Assembly: GCF_022458985.1 (NCBI RefSeq)
Contig: NC_061781.1
Coordinates: forward strand, 1,132,001 to 1,196,000
Direction of reading: 5' to 3'
From: Mugil cephalus
Taxonomy: Eukaryota > Chordata > Actinopteri > Mugiliformes > Mugilidae
DNA: 64,000 bases
Positions within the stretch are counted from its first letter, which is position 1; every line of letters starts with the position of its first letter. Of the stretch, positions 25,593-37,690 are shown in pieces. Both the position numbers and the translations under genes were made by a program. The notes beneath the pieces were generated by a model. The model was given only the letters and a program-made list of their open reading frames with translations, had not been told where the DNA came from and did no database searches.

Positions 25593-27644
25593 ATGGTAAG
25601 GTGCTTTGTACAAATTAAATGATGTCGATGAAGTTATAGGAGAAACGGGTTAGGGGGTCGTTTTAAATAATTTGCCGTTTTTTGATTTTTTTCATTTCTA
25701 CCCAACCGTAGCTAAGATAGCAGCTAACGTTGAGGTAGCTAACGTGAACATCCGTGGACAAGGTCAATCTGCAGGGGAGCCGAGAGAGAAGTGTAGCACA
25801 CACATATTTGTATATCCATAAAACAAAAAGATAGAGATTTAATCTACCACTAAACACACAAGTGTAGTTACAATCTAACTGTTAGCTCGTGCATTTTAAT
25901 GCTTTTATGTTAACCTTAAAATGTCTAAGTGTGAGGGCAGCCAGCAGCGAGCTTGGCTTTAATGTCTTGCTCAAGGACACATGGCAAGGCGGAGGATCGA
26001 ACCTGCAAACGTGTGATGTGTAGCTACTGAGCTGCTGCTAGCTCCACGATCCCTACATGCTGACATGTAAAACACTGCCAACCAAAAATTGCGTTATCTA
26101 CATTAGTAGCCTCTGCATTACCATGTAACTCAAAAGTTAAACTTTTTCATTTAGTTTTTTTTTTTTTTTTTTTTTTTTGCGGGGGGCGGGGGGTTGACCC
26201 CTACACCACTCCCACCCCACCCCACCCCCCAGTCATCAAACTGGCACCACTCTTTCTCCACCACCTTGTCCATACATAATCTTCAGCCAAGGTCACTCAT
26301 TCATCTGCTGTTATCAGACTCCGCTGACATCTCCCTCCCTCATGACCTCAAACATCTCTCTGAAATCTTTGTGAATAAGTTACCGCAAAATTAGAGTCAT
26401 TTGTCATAGACGAGCTCAACCTTCCCTGTCTTTAGCTCTCCAACAGAGTAGCTGCTGTTATTTAACCAGAATATTTTTGTGTCAGTCATGTTTTAACTGA
26501 AACTTGTGCCATGTTGTAAAGATTTACAGTTTAACCAACGTATAACACATTATTTACTTATTTCGTCTCTGTAGGCTTTCAGAAAATTCCTCCCACTGTT
26601 CGACCGGGTGCTAGTGGAGCGCCTCATGGCCGAGACGGTAACGAAGGGTGGCATCATGCTGCCGGAGAAGTCTCAAGGCAAAGTGCTGCAGGCCACAGTG
26701 GTGGCAGTTGGACCTGGCACTGTCAACCAGGTAATGATTTATAATTATTATCAATTGTATCAATGTCACAAATACGCTAACCCATGAACATGGTGATGAT
26801 AGTAGAAGTGTCAGTGTCTGTACAAATCAGCTGATAAGTTTACCCACAGCGTCATATTTTCCACTAATCATCTGGACTCTTTCTGTTACTGGCAGCAGGC
26901 CTGCCATTACACACAGTATGCTTTTGCCCACCCACCTTTGTGTATTTCTTGTCTTTTAATTTTATGTGCCACTCTTTGCCCTCCTAATTGTCCCTTGGGA
27001 TAAGTAAAGTTTTTTTCTGATTCTTATTAGATATAATATTCATCTGCAACAGAACAATGTTAGTCTAATCAAGCCAACTTAATCTCTTATATTAGCTTAA
27101 ACTAGATTCACCTTGCTTATAGTAGCTGCTTCATTAGCTTAGGGTGGGTAACGCTAGCTGCTAAGTCACCCCACAAGGTAATGTTGGTTCCTACATGAGT
27201 ACTTTTTTTCTTTATGTTATGCTAAGTTAGACAAAACCAGATGACGTTAGTTGCTACACGAGTTTAAACAGGATATTCTTAGCTAGCCTATTGGCCTAAG
27301 CAAGCTAATATAATTACCAAAGATGTATGACGTCTTCATATCGGTCTTGAAAGTCAAACTGCTCTTCTAGTAAAGATAAGAATGCATTTTTTTCCTTATT
27401 AATTTTATTTTTACAGAAAGGAAACATTCAGCCGATGAGCGTCAAGGTTGGAGAGAAAGTTCTTCTACCAGAGTACGGCGGCACTAAAGTTGTTCTGGAT
27501 GACAAGGTGAAGCAACAGTTTAACTGAATCTGTGATAACAGTTTCTTCCTTTGTTTACTTTTCTTTGTTTTAACTTATTCTTCTCTCTTCCAGGACTACT
27601 TCCTGTTCCGTGATGGAGATATCCTCGGTAAATACGTGGAATGA
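25593..27644 (+). CDS. hspe1: HSPE1, 10-kDa mitochondrial co-chaperonin (Hsp10)
   Basis: Forms the heptameric lid of the Hsp60 chamber in the mitochondrial matrix. Four coding pieces: 25593-25595 (the ATG alone, then gtaagg), 26575-26730, 27417-27506 and 27594-27644. They total 99 codons (human 102). The start of exon 2, AFRKFLPLFDRVLVER, is the Cpn10 signature. ETVTKGGIMLPEKSQGK is the mobile loop, with the hydrophobic IML triplet that docks on Hsp60. PEYGGTKVVLDDKDYFLFRD is the conserved core, and the protein ends ILGKYVE. There is no cleaved presequence, as usual for Hsp10. It is transcribed away from HSPD1 through the shared promoter. A poly(A) signal candidate, attaaa, is near 27759. The one-codon coding exon relies on the splice-site reading and family alignment. 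Confidence 0.96.
25945..26045 (-). mobile_element. SINE fragment (tRNA-derived, minus)
   Basis: tgtcttgctcaaggacacat, then ggatcgaacc (box B complement), then gctactgagctgctg (box A-like complement). It is the minus-strand head of a fish tRNA-derived SINE in HSPE1 intron 1. Confidence 0.55.
26153..26235. repeat. Poly-T followed by G- and C-rich run
   Basis: About 25 T, then gcggggggcggggggttg, then repeated ccacccc. It lies in HSPE1 intron 1 and is low-complexity. Confidence 0.85.
27080..27310 (-). repeat. Degenerate GCTAAT-type repeat
   Basis: Several loose copies of the ~32-bp unit in HSPE1 intron 2, with motifs such as ttagcttaaac, agctgctac and gctaatata. It is related to arrays in RFTN2 intron 1. 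Confidence 0.5.
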
Positions 27645-27903
27645 TAAATACGTAATAAATACTTTTTTTTTTTGTTGTTGTTTTTGTTTTTTCTTTTTAG
27701 GTTTTGTTTTCTTTTTTGTTTGCTCGTGTAAAGTCCTGTCATCGGTGGAGAAAAGAAATTAAAGTTCAGTCATGTATGTTTTTCTTTTTTATGTTATTGC
27801 AAATTGTAAATAATTCAACACATTTTGTTACAATAATAAATATGACCTCTTAATTGTTGTCATTTCTGTAGCGGCTGGTTTTCAAAAAAACAAAAAACTT
27901 GGC

Positions 27904-28140
27904 AATGGTGTGGCTCGGTGGTAGCGCGGATGCCTTCCAGTTAGAAGGTCTGGGTTTGAGTCCAGCTCAGGCCTTTCTGGGTTGTGGGTTTTCTCTGGGT
28001 ACTCCAGGATCTTCTAAGTTGAGCCTAGGTGTGACTATGAATAAATGTTTGTGTCCAGGGTGTACTCTGTCTCTCACCCAATGACAGCTGCCTCAAGCCA
28101 TACGCCTAACTCCTCATCCATCCATCCATCCATCCATCCA
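27904..28140 (+). mobile_element. tRNA-derived SINE with ATCC tail
   Basis: The head tggctcggtggtagcgcgga is a pol III box A-like sequence and ggtctgggtttgagtccag is box B-like. The body ends in (ATCC)n at 28113-28139. It sits 3' of HSPE1. Confidence 0.7.
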
Positions 28141-28144
28141 AAAA

Positions 28145-28840
28145 GGAGCTTAGAGAGTAGAGGACATGTCCTCAGTGCATCATCCCCCAGCAGCATAACT
28201 AAGGGTAGGTTAAGCCAGCTCTAACTATAAGCTTTGTCAAAAAGCAAAGTCTTAAAAGTAGAGACTGTGTCTGCCTCCTGAACCCAAACTGGGAGCTGGT
28301 TCCATAGGAGAGGAGCCTGATAACTGAAGACTCTACCTCCCATTCTATTTTTAGAAACTCTAGGAACCACAAGCAGACCTGCACTTAGAGATCGTAGTGA
28401 TCTGTTAGGACAGTATGGTACTATGAGGTCTTTCAAATATGATGGAGCTAGGCCTTTCAGGGCCTTGTATGTAAGGAGGAGGATTTTAAATTCAATTCTA
28501 GATTTTAAAGGGAGCAAATGAAGAGAAGCTAAAACTGGGGTAATATGATCTCTCTCGCTAATTCCTGTCAGTGCTCTTGTTGCAGTATTTTGAATTAGTT
28601 GGAAGTTTTTTAAGGAGCTATTTGGACAACCAGACAGTAATGAGTTACAATAATCCAGCCTGGAAGACACAAGGAACTAGTTTTTCAGCATCACTCTGAG
28701 AAACGATGTTCCTAATTTTGACATGAAAGAAAGCAGTTCTGGTCACCTGCTTCATATGAGAATTAAAGGACATATCCTGGTCAAATATAACACCAAGGTT
28801 TTTCACTGTAGTACTGGAGACCAAATAGAGCCATCCAAAG
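28145..28840 (-). mobile_element. L2-type LINE fragment (reverse transcriptase C-terminus)
   Basis: A minus-strand frame at 28221-28670 reads SSRLDYCNSLLSGCPNSS, then NTATRALTGISERDHITPVL, then SRIEFKILLLTYKALKGLAP and PLLWNQLPVWVQEADTVSTF. This is the standard C-terminal part of fish L2 ORF2. The 5' part is lost, and 28645-28835 continues it in another frame (VKNLGVIFDQDMSFNSHMK). A longer copy of the same family lies at 54717-56860. Confidence 0.85.
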
Positions 28841-29849
28841 AAACCAGGGGTTCGTTGCATAAAAATAGGATTCAGATATCCAGGATAAATGACTAAGCCT
28901 GGGCTCAATGAATCCTAAACAACAGTATCCAGGCTTAATCGGTCGCACAAACCCCAAGCCAGGATGAGCAGACACAGGGCCCGTTGCACAAAACCAGGAT
29001 AAGGGATTAAGCAGAGGAAAACAGCAGGAGAAATGAGATACATATATCTGACTATAGCAATCTGATTAATTTACATGACAGTTTGAGGATGTAAGAGGTA
29101 GACAGGTTGGAGCATTTTTCATTCAGGTAGGAGTATGATAACTGCAGGCCATGAAGACTGGGCAAATGAAGACCACAACAACAAATGTAGTTGCTGCTTG
29201 ACGTGGACAAGACTGAAGAGATGGTGATTGACGTCAGGAGGAAGTTCGGGATCTATTTAATCTCATCCCTTATCTCAGTCAGCAGTCACCACAAATGTAA
29301 ACCAGTATTTATTCCACTGCCCACTACACATTGTTATCACATTCAACTAGACCCACTTTCATTATTTTAACATTTCTGATCATTAATTGCAATCCTTTTA
29401 GATGATTTTACAATCAGTAGATAGTTTAGTTTCCCATAGACTATATATAAAAGTACACCTCCCATATAAATATAAATACACATCAACAAGTAACAGGATG
29501 TTCCTTTATTAAATAAGAATATATCAACGCAAGTAAACTGTAGTCAAACAGTGCTCTACAAGATAGAAAACACAGAATCAAAGTATATTATACATCACAC
29601 AAATAAATGCAGGACAAATCCATACTTGAATGAACAGACAAATGTGTGGCCTGTATACACAGCATACAGCACAATAGGCTAAAACAATATAAAATAACAC
29701 AAATTCCTTTGCAATTACAGGCCCAGTTTAACTTAACTCTAAAGCATGTGTCTCTGCTATTGCAGGCTATATTCAACTTAAATGTACAGAATGTATTTTA
29801 ACTTAAATAATTTAAGACGTATTGGTCTCTGACCAGCCGACCACTGTCA

Positions 29850-30170
29850 TCATCCAGGAAGGTGGCGGATTGTCCCAGTCCAATCCAGTCTAGTCTGGGG
29901 GACCACTTCCTCCTCAGGCAGGCTGAGGACAGTGGAGTGGAGGACAGCACAGGCCACAGTGATGTCACATGTCCTGTCTGGGCTGACCTTAGATGGTGCA
30001 GACATTGGAAGCATTCCTTCTGGAGTCCAAAGATCATCTCCATCCAGCCCTTGTCCTGGTGTGGACATTATTATATTTCTGCTGTGCTTCCTGAGGGTCT
30101 GAATATGGTGTGAGGCAAAAAGGCTGGGAGACTTACCCTCTGTCCCCCAGCAGGACACCAGAGAAATCAC
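29850..30170 (-). pseudogene. Harbinger transposase remnant
   Basis: Two overlapping minus-strand frames share one ancestral text: MIFGLQKECFQCLHHLRSA in one, and SPDRTCDITVACAVLHSTV in the other. In intact HARBI1-like proteins these run on in one frame (a GLLK..FQCL.. motif, then DITVACVVLHN). The D/E catalytic residues further upstream are not preserved. Confidence 0.7.
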
Positions 30171-30309
30171 CTGCGTATACAGAATGTTATCACAACCTCA
30201 TAAATAGAATTACATTCTTGACACAGTCATAATGTTAAAAGTGTGACATGATCTCACTGAGCCCATATGTAGCCTACTTACATTGTCACTTTATCCACAA
30301 CTGTTGTGA

Positions 30310-30374
30310 CTTTGTGTACCGTACTTTTTTGTTGCATCTTATCTTATCTTATCTTATCTTATCTTATCTTATCT

Positions 30375-30406
<32 letters not shown>

Positions 30407-31260
30407 AAGGAACATCATGTTACTCGTTGATTTATATTTATATTTATATGGGATGTGTACTTCAGAATCAGAATCAGAAAATTATTATAAATATATTTAT
30501 CCCCGAAGGGCAATTAGGAGGGTGAAGAGAGGTACATAAAATAAGACCAAGAGAATAAGATAACAAAAAGAATAAAAATTGCAAAAGTGGCCAAAAAACA
30601 AAATAAATTAAAAGTGACATTGTAGTTTAAGTGTCATAGTAGTATTGCACAAGAGGACATGTGATATTGCACTTGAGTGTAACACAGGAGGACTTAAGTT
30701 ATTGTGACTGTCGTATAGTTCTCAGAGTTCAGGAGGAGAATAACATTGGGAACAAAGGTTGCTCTCCTCCTTTGGCTCTTACAGGCCGGACATCGGAACC
30801 TGCGACCAGATGGCAGCAGCTCTAATGCCGGGAACAGAGCACGGGTTGAGACCTTGAGAATTCGACGAGCCAGGCCGCTAGCCTGCTGCTCATACACAGT
30901 GCTCAACTGGTGAGCAGGGAGTCCAATAATCTTAGAACACACCTTGACAATGTTATGCAGACGGTTCCTATCCTGAACAGTTACGGAGTGATACCAGCAA
31001 CATATGGTGAAAGTTAAATCACTTTTAATGAATGTGTAGTAGAATGTCAGCAAGATGTTCTGACTGACAGAAAAAGAGTTCAGTTTCCCTAGTAGGTACA
31101 TCCTCTGGTGGCACTTCTTCAGGATCCCCTCTGTGTTGGAAGAGAACCTCAGTTGGCAGTCCATGATGGTTCCCAGGTATCTGTATTCCCCAACTGTCTT
31201 GACCGGAACTTTTATAAATAATCTATGGGAAACTAAACTATCTACTGATTGTACAATCAT
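30310..31260 (-). mobile_element. Rex-like LINE 3' fragment with AAGAT tail
   Basis: The minus-strand frame 30694-31260 reads VGEYRYLGTIMDCQLRFSSN, KKCHQRMYLLGKLNSFSV, then LPSGRRFRCPACKSQR. This is the C-terminal thumb region of a fish non-LTR reverse transcriptase. The 3' UTR runs down to a 14-copy (ATCTT)n array (AAGAT on the element's strand) at 30336-30404, which looks like its 3' tail. It is inserted in the Harbinger element. Confidence 0.75.
30336..30404. repeat. (ATCTT)n microsatellite
   Basis: About 14 perfect pentamer units in a row. Confidence 0.98.
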
Positions 31261-32349
31261 CTAAAATGATTGCAATTTATGATTACAAATGTTTAAATAA
31301 TGAAAGTGGGTCTAGTTGAATGTGATAACAATGTGTAGTGGGCAGTGGTTTCCATTTGTGGTGACTGCTGATGGAGATAAGGGATGAGATTAATTTAGCC
31401 TGGTCTAGAGCAAGCTAGCTCCACAGAATAAATCTCCATGGTAACTTATGTCATAACATATCCCACTTTCCCCAACCCCACTTTTGTGCAACCTGGATAT
31501 CATCCAGGATAACCAACATAGCTCGCTTAATCCCTTATCCTGGTTTTGTGCAACGGCCCCCGGGATATGTCGGTTGTCCTTGATGAATTTATCCATGATC
31601 TGGATGCATAAAAGTGGGATAGGGGAAAGTGGGATATGTTTTTATATTTTGTGCAATACCCCTCAGGTCTGGGAAAAACATTGATAACATCTTGTCAACA
31701 TTTGTCAACATCAGCTGAACATTACAACAGTCATAAAGAATTATTTAGATTAGTATGCATTCAACAGTGTACCTGATTAACTGCCGAGCAAATGTAGTTC
31801 TTCATCTGATGGAATAACCACATTGCCTACGTACCTTAAGCACAGTGCCCATCTTTTAAAATTATAGACTAAATAAAGACTGATATCTGTGTATCTTGTT
31901 AAAATAATGTATGTTTATAGTCAGTTATAATGTGGTTATACATGTTGATGTGAAATATTAATGAAAGCTTTTCTTCTTGACTTCTAATGAGCCATTAGTA
32001 AAATACAGCCACGTTTCTGTCACTGTGGCCGTTTTGTGTGTCTTTGAATCCATATGTTATCCATTGTTATGTTATGTTTGTTGTTTTGTGTGACTGTAGC
32101 CGCTGTGTAGTTCAGGTGTAGCTCGGAGCCCTGAACTTTAGACCCTGGGTTTGTATACAGATCAATAATCAATACATATATGCAACACTTTAGTAACAAA
32201 TTCGTATTGTATGTCATAAAATGTGTTGATTGCACGTTATTAGCATTCATAATTTTAAATAAAGCGGTAATAGTCGTAAAAAGTTTGCGCCTCCGTTTCG
32301 GATCGACTATAACCACCGAGGCTGACGAACATCCGGGTATTCTGTCGAG

Positions 32350-32882
32350 ATGGTCATGGCGGAGGGTACTGCAGTTCTCAGGAGGAATCGGCCTGGAACC
32401 AAGGCTAAGGTGCGTTTTCTCCTACCATTGTCTCTCCTGTACTACCACACAATACCCCCATGAGTGGGTAAAACTTTCTCCGTGTAGTTGTACTGCGTTA
32501 CAGCTCGGATTTGATCAAGAATTCGTAGATTGCGTGAAGGAAGGGCCTGACCTGGAAGTAGCCACCTAGCTAACCTTAGCTACTGCCCGATTTAGCTAAC
32601 TGTTAATGACTTTTGGTGCCGCATCGTTTTTTTCTTTTTTTTTTGCGCAAAGATTCAAGTACAAATTTGCAATTAAATAATTATAAGGCGTTTCTGATGA
32701 ATTTTGTTTTTATATAGTATCCGACCTAAGTGGTTCCTTTTCAGGAAGTAGTCGCATTCCATCTTACGTTATCTAGGTATCTAGCTAGTTTTTTCCATCT
32801 ATCTTTAGGAAAAAAAAGTTTTCTTATCACTAATATTACTATACTCCATTCATTTAAGTCATGTGTCATTTAGTGGTAGACA

Positions 32883-32924
<42 letters not shown>

Positions 32925-35567
32925 TGTGGGGGGGGGGGGGGGGGGGGGGGGGGGGGAGGTAACGTCAGCTGACAGCTAGCTTTTGTTAGCTCATGCTACA
33001 GCTCGGTTCTGGCTAAAAGTGTCCTCTCTCCGTTTGCAGGATTTCTACAACTGGCCGGATGAATCATTTGAGGAGATGGACAGCACCCTGGCTGTCCAAC
33101 AGGTGTGTTGACTCGCGCGTGTGTGGTCCCCACCCATTTTCAGATTGAGTACACTGTGTTGTTGGATTATTGAGCACAATTGTGCACATTTACCCTAATT
33201 TCTAACTGTATTACTGACGAATCCTTTGGTAATAAAGGGAATAACAATGTGCCATTTTAAAAATGTTAAGCAGTTTAAAAAATCTACATTAATTTATGAA
33301 ATAAGTATGTTGCTGTTGTGATTAACTAGTGTGACGTTTACTGTGCATTATCGATTTGCGTGTGAGTCGTTATAACCATAGACTGATTTTAGACTTTAGG
33401 TCATTGCTTAATTGCCCTCAACATAAGTTATTACTCATTGCACGTTAAACCCAAAGTTTAAATGTTTTCTCTTGTTTATGTTGTACAACAGCTCTAGATC
33501 TAAAAATCTGATATGATAAACTGGGGGCGGCTTTGGCTCAGTAGGTAGAGCGGATTGTCCATGAACCCGAGGGTTAGCGGTTTGATTCCCAGAGTGTCCC
33601 ATATGCCGAAGTGTCCTTGAGCAAGACACTGAACCCCCAGTTGCTCCCAGTGCAACTGGCACGGGTGTGTGAATGTGCGTGTGCTTGTGTGTGTGAATGG
33701 GTGGATGTGTCTCTGACTGTAAAAGCGCTTTGAGTACCTTTGAGTAGGTAGAAAAGCGCTATATAAGAGCAAGACCATTTACCAAAATTGCTGTAAAAAA
33801 AAAAAAAAACTTCCCGTGGTCTCTTTCACAATAAAACTGCTCCAAATAACTATTTTTGAAGACACAAAATCATATTTAGATGATTATGTTATCTATTGCC
33901 ATTGTAGCACACGATGGACACAGCATTTTGAGTGCCTGTACTAACGTTGAGTTCTGTTTCAGTACATTCAGCAGAACATCCGATCAGATTGTTCCAACAT
34001 CGACAAAATCCTGGAGCCTCCGGAAGGTCAAGACGAAGGGGTGTGGAAGTATGAGCATCTCAGGTAAAAAACAAAAAAAAGTTCATGGCAGGAACTAATA
34101 AGGTCAGAGAGACACCTTGGTGACTTGTTCCCCTGGGGAGTAACAACAGTCATATGAACGAAACTGAAATATTTTTATAGATTCTGTAATGTGCACAATG
34201 GTAGAATTTAATGATGTACAGGCTAAATAAAATGTCCAAAGGTAGAATTGTATGAACATTGCCTCCTGTAGCAGGGATTGGTATTATTGATATGATAATT
34301 GTAAATTTTTTTGTTGGGAGATATCAGAAACTCTGTGTTCAGATTGTTGGGGCAGATTTGTCTGTGGGATTTTTCTCTTTTGGAGAACATTCATATTAAA
34401 CAAAGTCAGCTACACAAGGTCCACAGCGGTCTGGGAAGGGGTCTGCGTTACACTTGAGGGCAGAAACATAAATTACGCTCAACTCTTTTTTTTTTTTTTT
34501 TTAATCTCTTTTAGGCAGTTCTGTCTGGAGCTCAATGGACTAGCTGTTAAACTGCAGGTAAGTAATTTAACACGGATACATCGTCACATTTTATTATTTG
34601 AACATGTTTTAAATTAAAGAATTTGTCTAGATCCTCCACAGATGTGGTGGAGGGTGAAGTCTTTGAGTCTTCAGCTGTCTAAGGACTGATTTAATAGTTT
34701 AAAGGATTCTAATGGCCATCTTTGTGTCTTCAGAGTGAGTGCCATCCAGACACTTGCACCCAGATGACAGCCACAGAGCAGTGGATCTTTTTATGTGCTG
34801 CCCACAAGACACCCAAAGAGGTGACTGAAGACGCTGGCCCGTTATTTACCTTTTTGATGATGATGTTAAATTAAATCACTGACCTTTGAATGTTCGCTGC
34901 ATTCGTAGTGCCCCGCCATTGATTACACCAGGCACACGCTGGACGGAGCTGCCTGTCTTCTCAATAGCAACAAATACTTCCCCAGCAGGTCAGTCTCACC
35001 TATTTACTCCTTTACTGTCGGCTAGCTACCTAACCTCCCAGTTAACAGTAGCCCTTTCTAGCCTTCCAGCTAATAGTCTTTCCGGACTAACAGTGTTGCT
35101 GTCTTATTTGTTTTTACAGGGTGAGCATCAAGGAGTCGTCTGTAGCCAAGCTGGGCTCCGTTTGTCGTCGCATCTATAGGATATTCTCTCATGCTTACTT
35201 CCATCACCGCCAGATATTCGACAAGTATGAGGTGGGTACTGAACACATGTTTTCATTTTAAAACTTGTCTTAATTAACCTGTTCAATTTGATGGAGTTTC
35301 AGGATGATTTATCTCCACATTCATCATTAAAACAATCTGATCCAGACCAAGACTGGCCCAGATAATATGACATGTTAATAGATCTGCTCTTAAACCTCAC
35401 AGACTCATAAAGTTGAAATCTCCTGTTTGCAGAATGAGACGTTCCTGTGTCACCGGTTCACGCGCTTCGTGATGAAGTACAACCTGATGTCCAAGGACAA
35501 CCTGATCGTTCCCATCCTGGAGGAGGAAGTGCAGAACACCTCGTCAGCCGGAGAGAGCGAGGCCTAA
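32350..35567 (+). CDS. mob4: MOB4 (phocein), STRIPAK complex subunit
   Basis: Mob-family adaptor in the striatin-PP2A (STRIPAK) complex, cytoplasmic and Golgi/vesicle-linked; it opposes Hippo kinase signalling. Eight coding exons: 32350-32409, 33040-33102, 33963-34063, 34515-34557, 34734-34820, 34909-34988, 35120-35231 and 35433-35567. All are GT/AG, in phase, 226 codons (human 225). The start reads [20 protein letters not shown]. The zinc ligands of the Mob fold are in place: C92 and C97 (SECHPDTC), and H169 and H174 ([11 protein letters not shown]). [11 protein letters not shown] lies near the C-terminus. A second in-frame ATG two codons down matches an alternative start in the family. The G29 run in intron 1 ends about 80 bp before exon 2. 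Confidence 0.97.
32887..32956. repeat. (GT)n run followed by 29 consecutive G
   Basis: A (TG)n tract of about 35 bp passes into ggtgtgtg and then an unbroken run of 29 G (32928-32956), in MOB4 intron 1 on the coding strand. It could form a G-quadruplex in DNA and in the pre-mRNA. The exact length is prone to sequencing error. Confidence 0.9.
33523..33782 (+). mobile_element. tRNA-derived SINE, copy 1
   Basis: ggctcagtaggtagagcg is box A-like and gcggtttgattccc box B-like. They are followed by the family body (cttgagcaagacactgaacc) and the tail (agcgctatataagagcaaga, ccatttacc). It lies in MOB4 intron 2. A second copy is at 54891-55149. Confidence 0.85.
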
Positions 35568-37205
35568 GAGCAGCTGCTGCCAGTAAAGGGAGACACATGT
35601 AAACACGATATTCACACTGATTCTTCACACACACACACACACAAACACACTACAGTGTTGTATTAAGGCTCCTGTCTATTAACACTGTCATGTCCCCAGT
35701 CACCTGTGTCTGTCTGAGAGGAAGTAAAGCTAGAGAGTAGAGGATACTTTCTCACTCAAACATGTCCATAGGATGCTGCTCTGTCGTTTCGTTTTACAAA
35801 ATATTCACAGCATTAACTTGTTTAGATTTAAATCCCTCATGGCTCTACTGGAATTTATCAATGCTCTGGTGCCTCCAAACTCTTGTCACTCGGCTTCAGT
35901 TCGTAATGTCGCTCCTGATTTGATTATTTTCCTATTAATTATTATTTCCTTATTAATTATTAATATTTTCCCTCTTGTTTACCATCTTGGTCTTTGTTAG
36001 TCTAATAGTGATTAAGACACTTGTTGGGAAGCATACGTTGCATTAATTCCTTTGACTGTCAACCAGTCTCATAATTAAATCCAGATGTTAAGAATCACAG
36101 TCTCACTATAACAGATTAGGTGGAGCCCAAACTTGAACTAAAGGAATATTACAGTTTGATGTCAGTGTTGTTTTTCTAATTTCCCCAAGTGGTCAAAACC
36201 AGTGTTTGCAGATTTTAATATAGCGTAAATTCAGATGCTCAGCAGTGATGTAACAGTTAATTTAAAAATAACAAATTTACATGTTCCTTGAAAGGTGTTA
36301 ATTATGACCCTGATATATAAAGCAAAATAATAAATTTACAACAAATTGGCAAAAATGTATACAGAAAACAACCATTAAAAGATAATAAGTTAACAAAGAT
36401 TAAGACTCTCAGGCTACTTTCCACTGCTGGAAATTCAAATGAGAATGAAATTTAAAATGTTTAAACCCCCTCAAAAATACAAAAAGTTACCGAAGAAACA
36501 TGTTCTGTTTAAAACCCTGTTAGCTCCTGGTGGAAACTCTTAACAGCAACTAAATCAATGCTGAGTGTTAAAGTAAAGTGGGACTGTGACTGCGCTGCCT
36601 GCTGTGGACATGTTGGGGTGTAGGGGTGGTGACTGGTTTCGCTATTGGCCTCCCTCTGTAAATAACTGTCATGTTTTCTGATGGTGCTTCTGTTCTATTC
36701 GCTTGTGTTGCCTGTTGTGTTTTTTTTGTTGTTGTTGGGGGGTGTCCCATGGAACAGATCAGTGATCAGCCGGCTGATTAAATAACATTTTTCAAAACAC
36801 GATGTAGGTGTGCGGCTTGTGTGGTAGTGAACATTAATCTGTAGCTTCGTGTGTATCCTAGCTGAAGTGTTACAGGAAGGTTAATAACTCTGATCCTCAT
36901 CTAACATGACCCCCACCCCCCCCACCACCACCTCCACCGCTTTAACTCCATGTGATCCATGTTCCTCCTTTGTGGTTGTTGATTAGTGAGGAGGAATGTG
37001 GGCTACATGTTAGCATCAGAGCACAACTTCTTCTCTCATTAAATTATTTTGTGGGTCTTCTCAATCCAACCCACTTTTTCTTTCTTTTTTTTTTTAAATG
37101 GACTAAAAAAAAGATTTTTGTTACTGTCGACATTTTCATGATGTCTGTTAATAAAAAAAACAAACTGATATTCATCTGATGGTGTAGAGACTTTAATACA
37201 TTAAT
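35568..37205 (+). other. MOB4 3' UTR and intergenic 3' region
   Basis: Follows the MOB4 stop codon. A candidate aataaa is near 37150. The sequence is AT-rich with a short C-rich patch near 36909-36930. No open frame worth calling. MOB4 and RFTN2 are convergent, so the 3' ends of both should lie between 35568 and 38204. Confidence 0.55.
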
Positions 37206-37690
37206 GATCAATGGTCAAGTTTCTCTGTGGCTTGAATAAATCCATTCTCTCTAACATGTTTGCTCCATGTGGGGTAAACATCAGGTGAGGAGTTTCCAGG
37301 AGGGACAGAAACATGGAGGTAGAAAAACAACCAGTTGTTTAAACAAGTGTTTGAAAAGATGAACCAATCTGAAATCCATGTGGACAGCAATGTTAGAGAC
37401 ATCTTTATTGTCTTCTACTCTAGATATCCTGGACGGGACATTAACATGGTGTAGAATATACATCATCCCATTTTCTCCTCATTTTGTTCCTCTTCTATTC
37501 TTCATTTCCTTTTTCTCATCTCTTCTTTTCATTATTTTCTCCTTTTTAATTTCCTTGTCTTCTCTTCCTCATTGTTCTTCTTCAGCAGACTTCTACAGTG
37601 ATTTGATGTCCTGATTGAACATTTCTGATTGCATCATTTGGTTTAGTCTCCATGGAAACTATTGATGGAGTAAACAGGAATCAAGAAGAA
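37205..37690 (+). repeat. Polypyrimidine-cored repeat family, copy A
   Basis: The left part (acatcaggtgaggagtttcc, gacagaaacatggaggtaga, then gtgtttgaaaagatgaacca) is the reverse complement of 57890-58060. The middle (37480-37580) is pyrimidine-rich, and the right part carries tctacagtgat, gcatcatttg and gtctccatg, which recur in copies B and D. Confidence 0.75.

Larger units (their letters stand above)
28977..31560. mobile_element. Harbinger-type element with long inverted arms, hosting nested LINEs
   Basis: The outer ends are ~36-bp inverted repeats, starting gggcccgttgcacaaaacca at 28977. The mirrored end is 31525-31560, with few mismatches. Homology between arms continues further in: 29271-29455 is the reverse complement of 31205-31393. 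On the minus strand, 29850-30050 and the overlapping frame carry FQCLHHLR and DRTCDITVACAVLHS, typical of the C-terminal end of PIF/Harbinger transposase, broken by frameshift. LINE pieces were inserted afterwards. It lies between HSPE1 and MOB4. Confidence 0.8.

Noticed and set aside
28113-28140. CRISPR-like or other spaced repeat
   Set aside because: Simple (ATCC)n tail of a SINE, no spacers; the genome is eukaryotic.
33523-33600. Possible tRNA gene
   Set aside because: Box A and B are present, but the sequence runs into a shared SINE body and tail, and the cloverleaf arms do not pair well. It is a tRNA-derived SINE.
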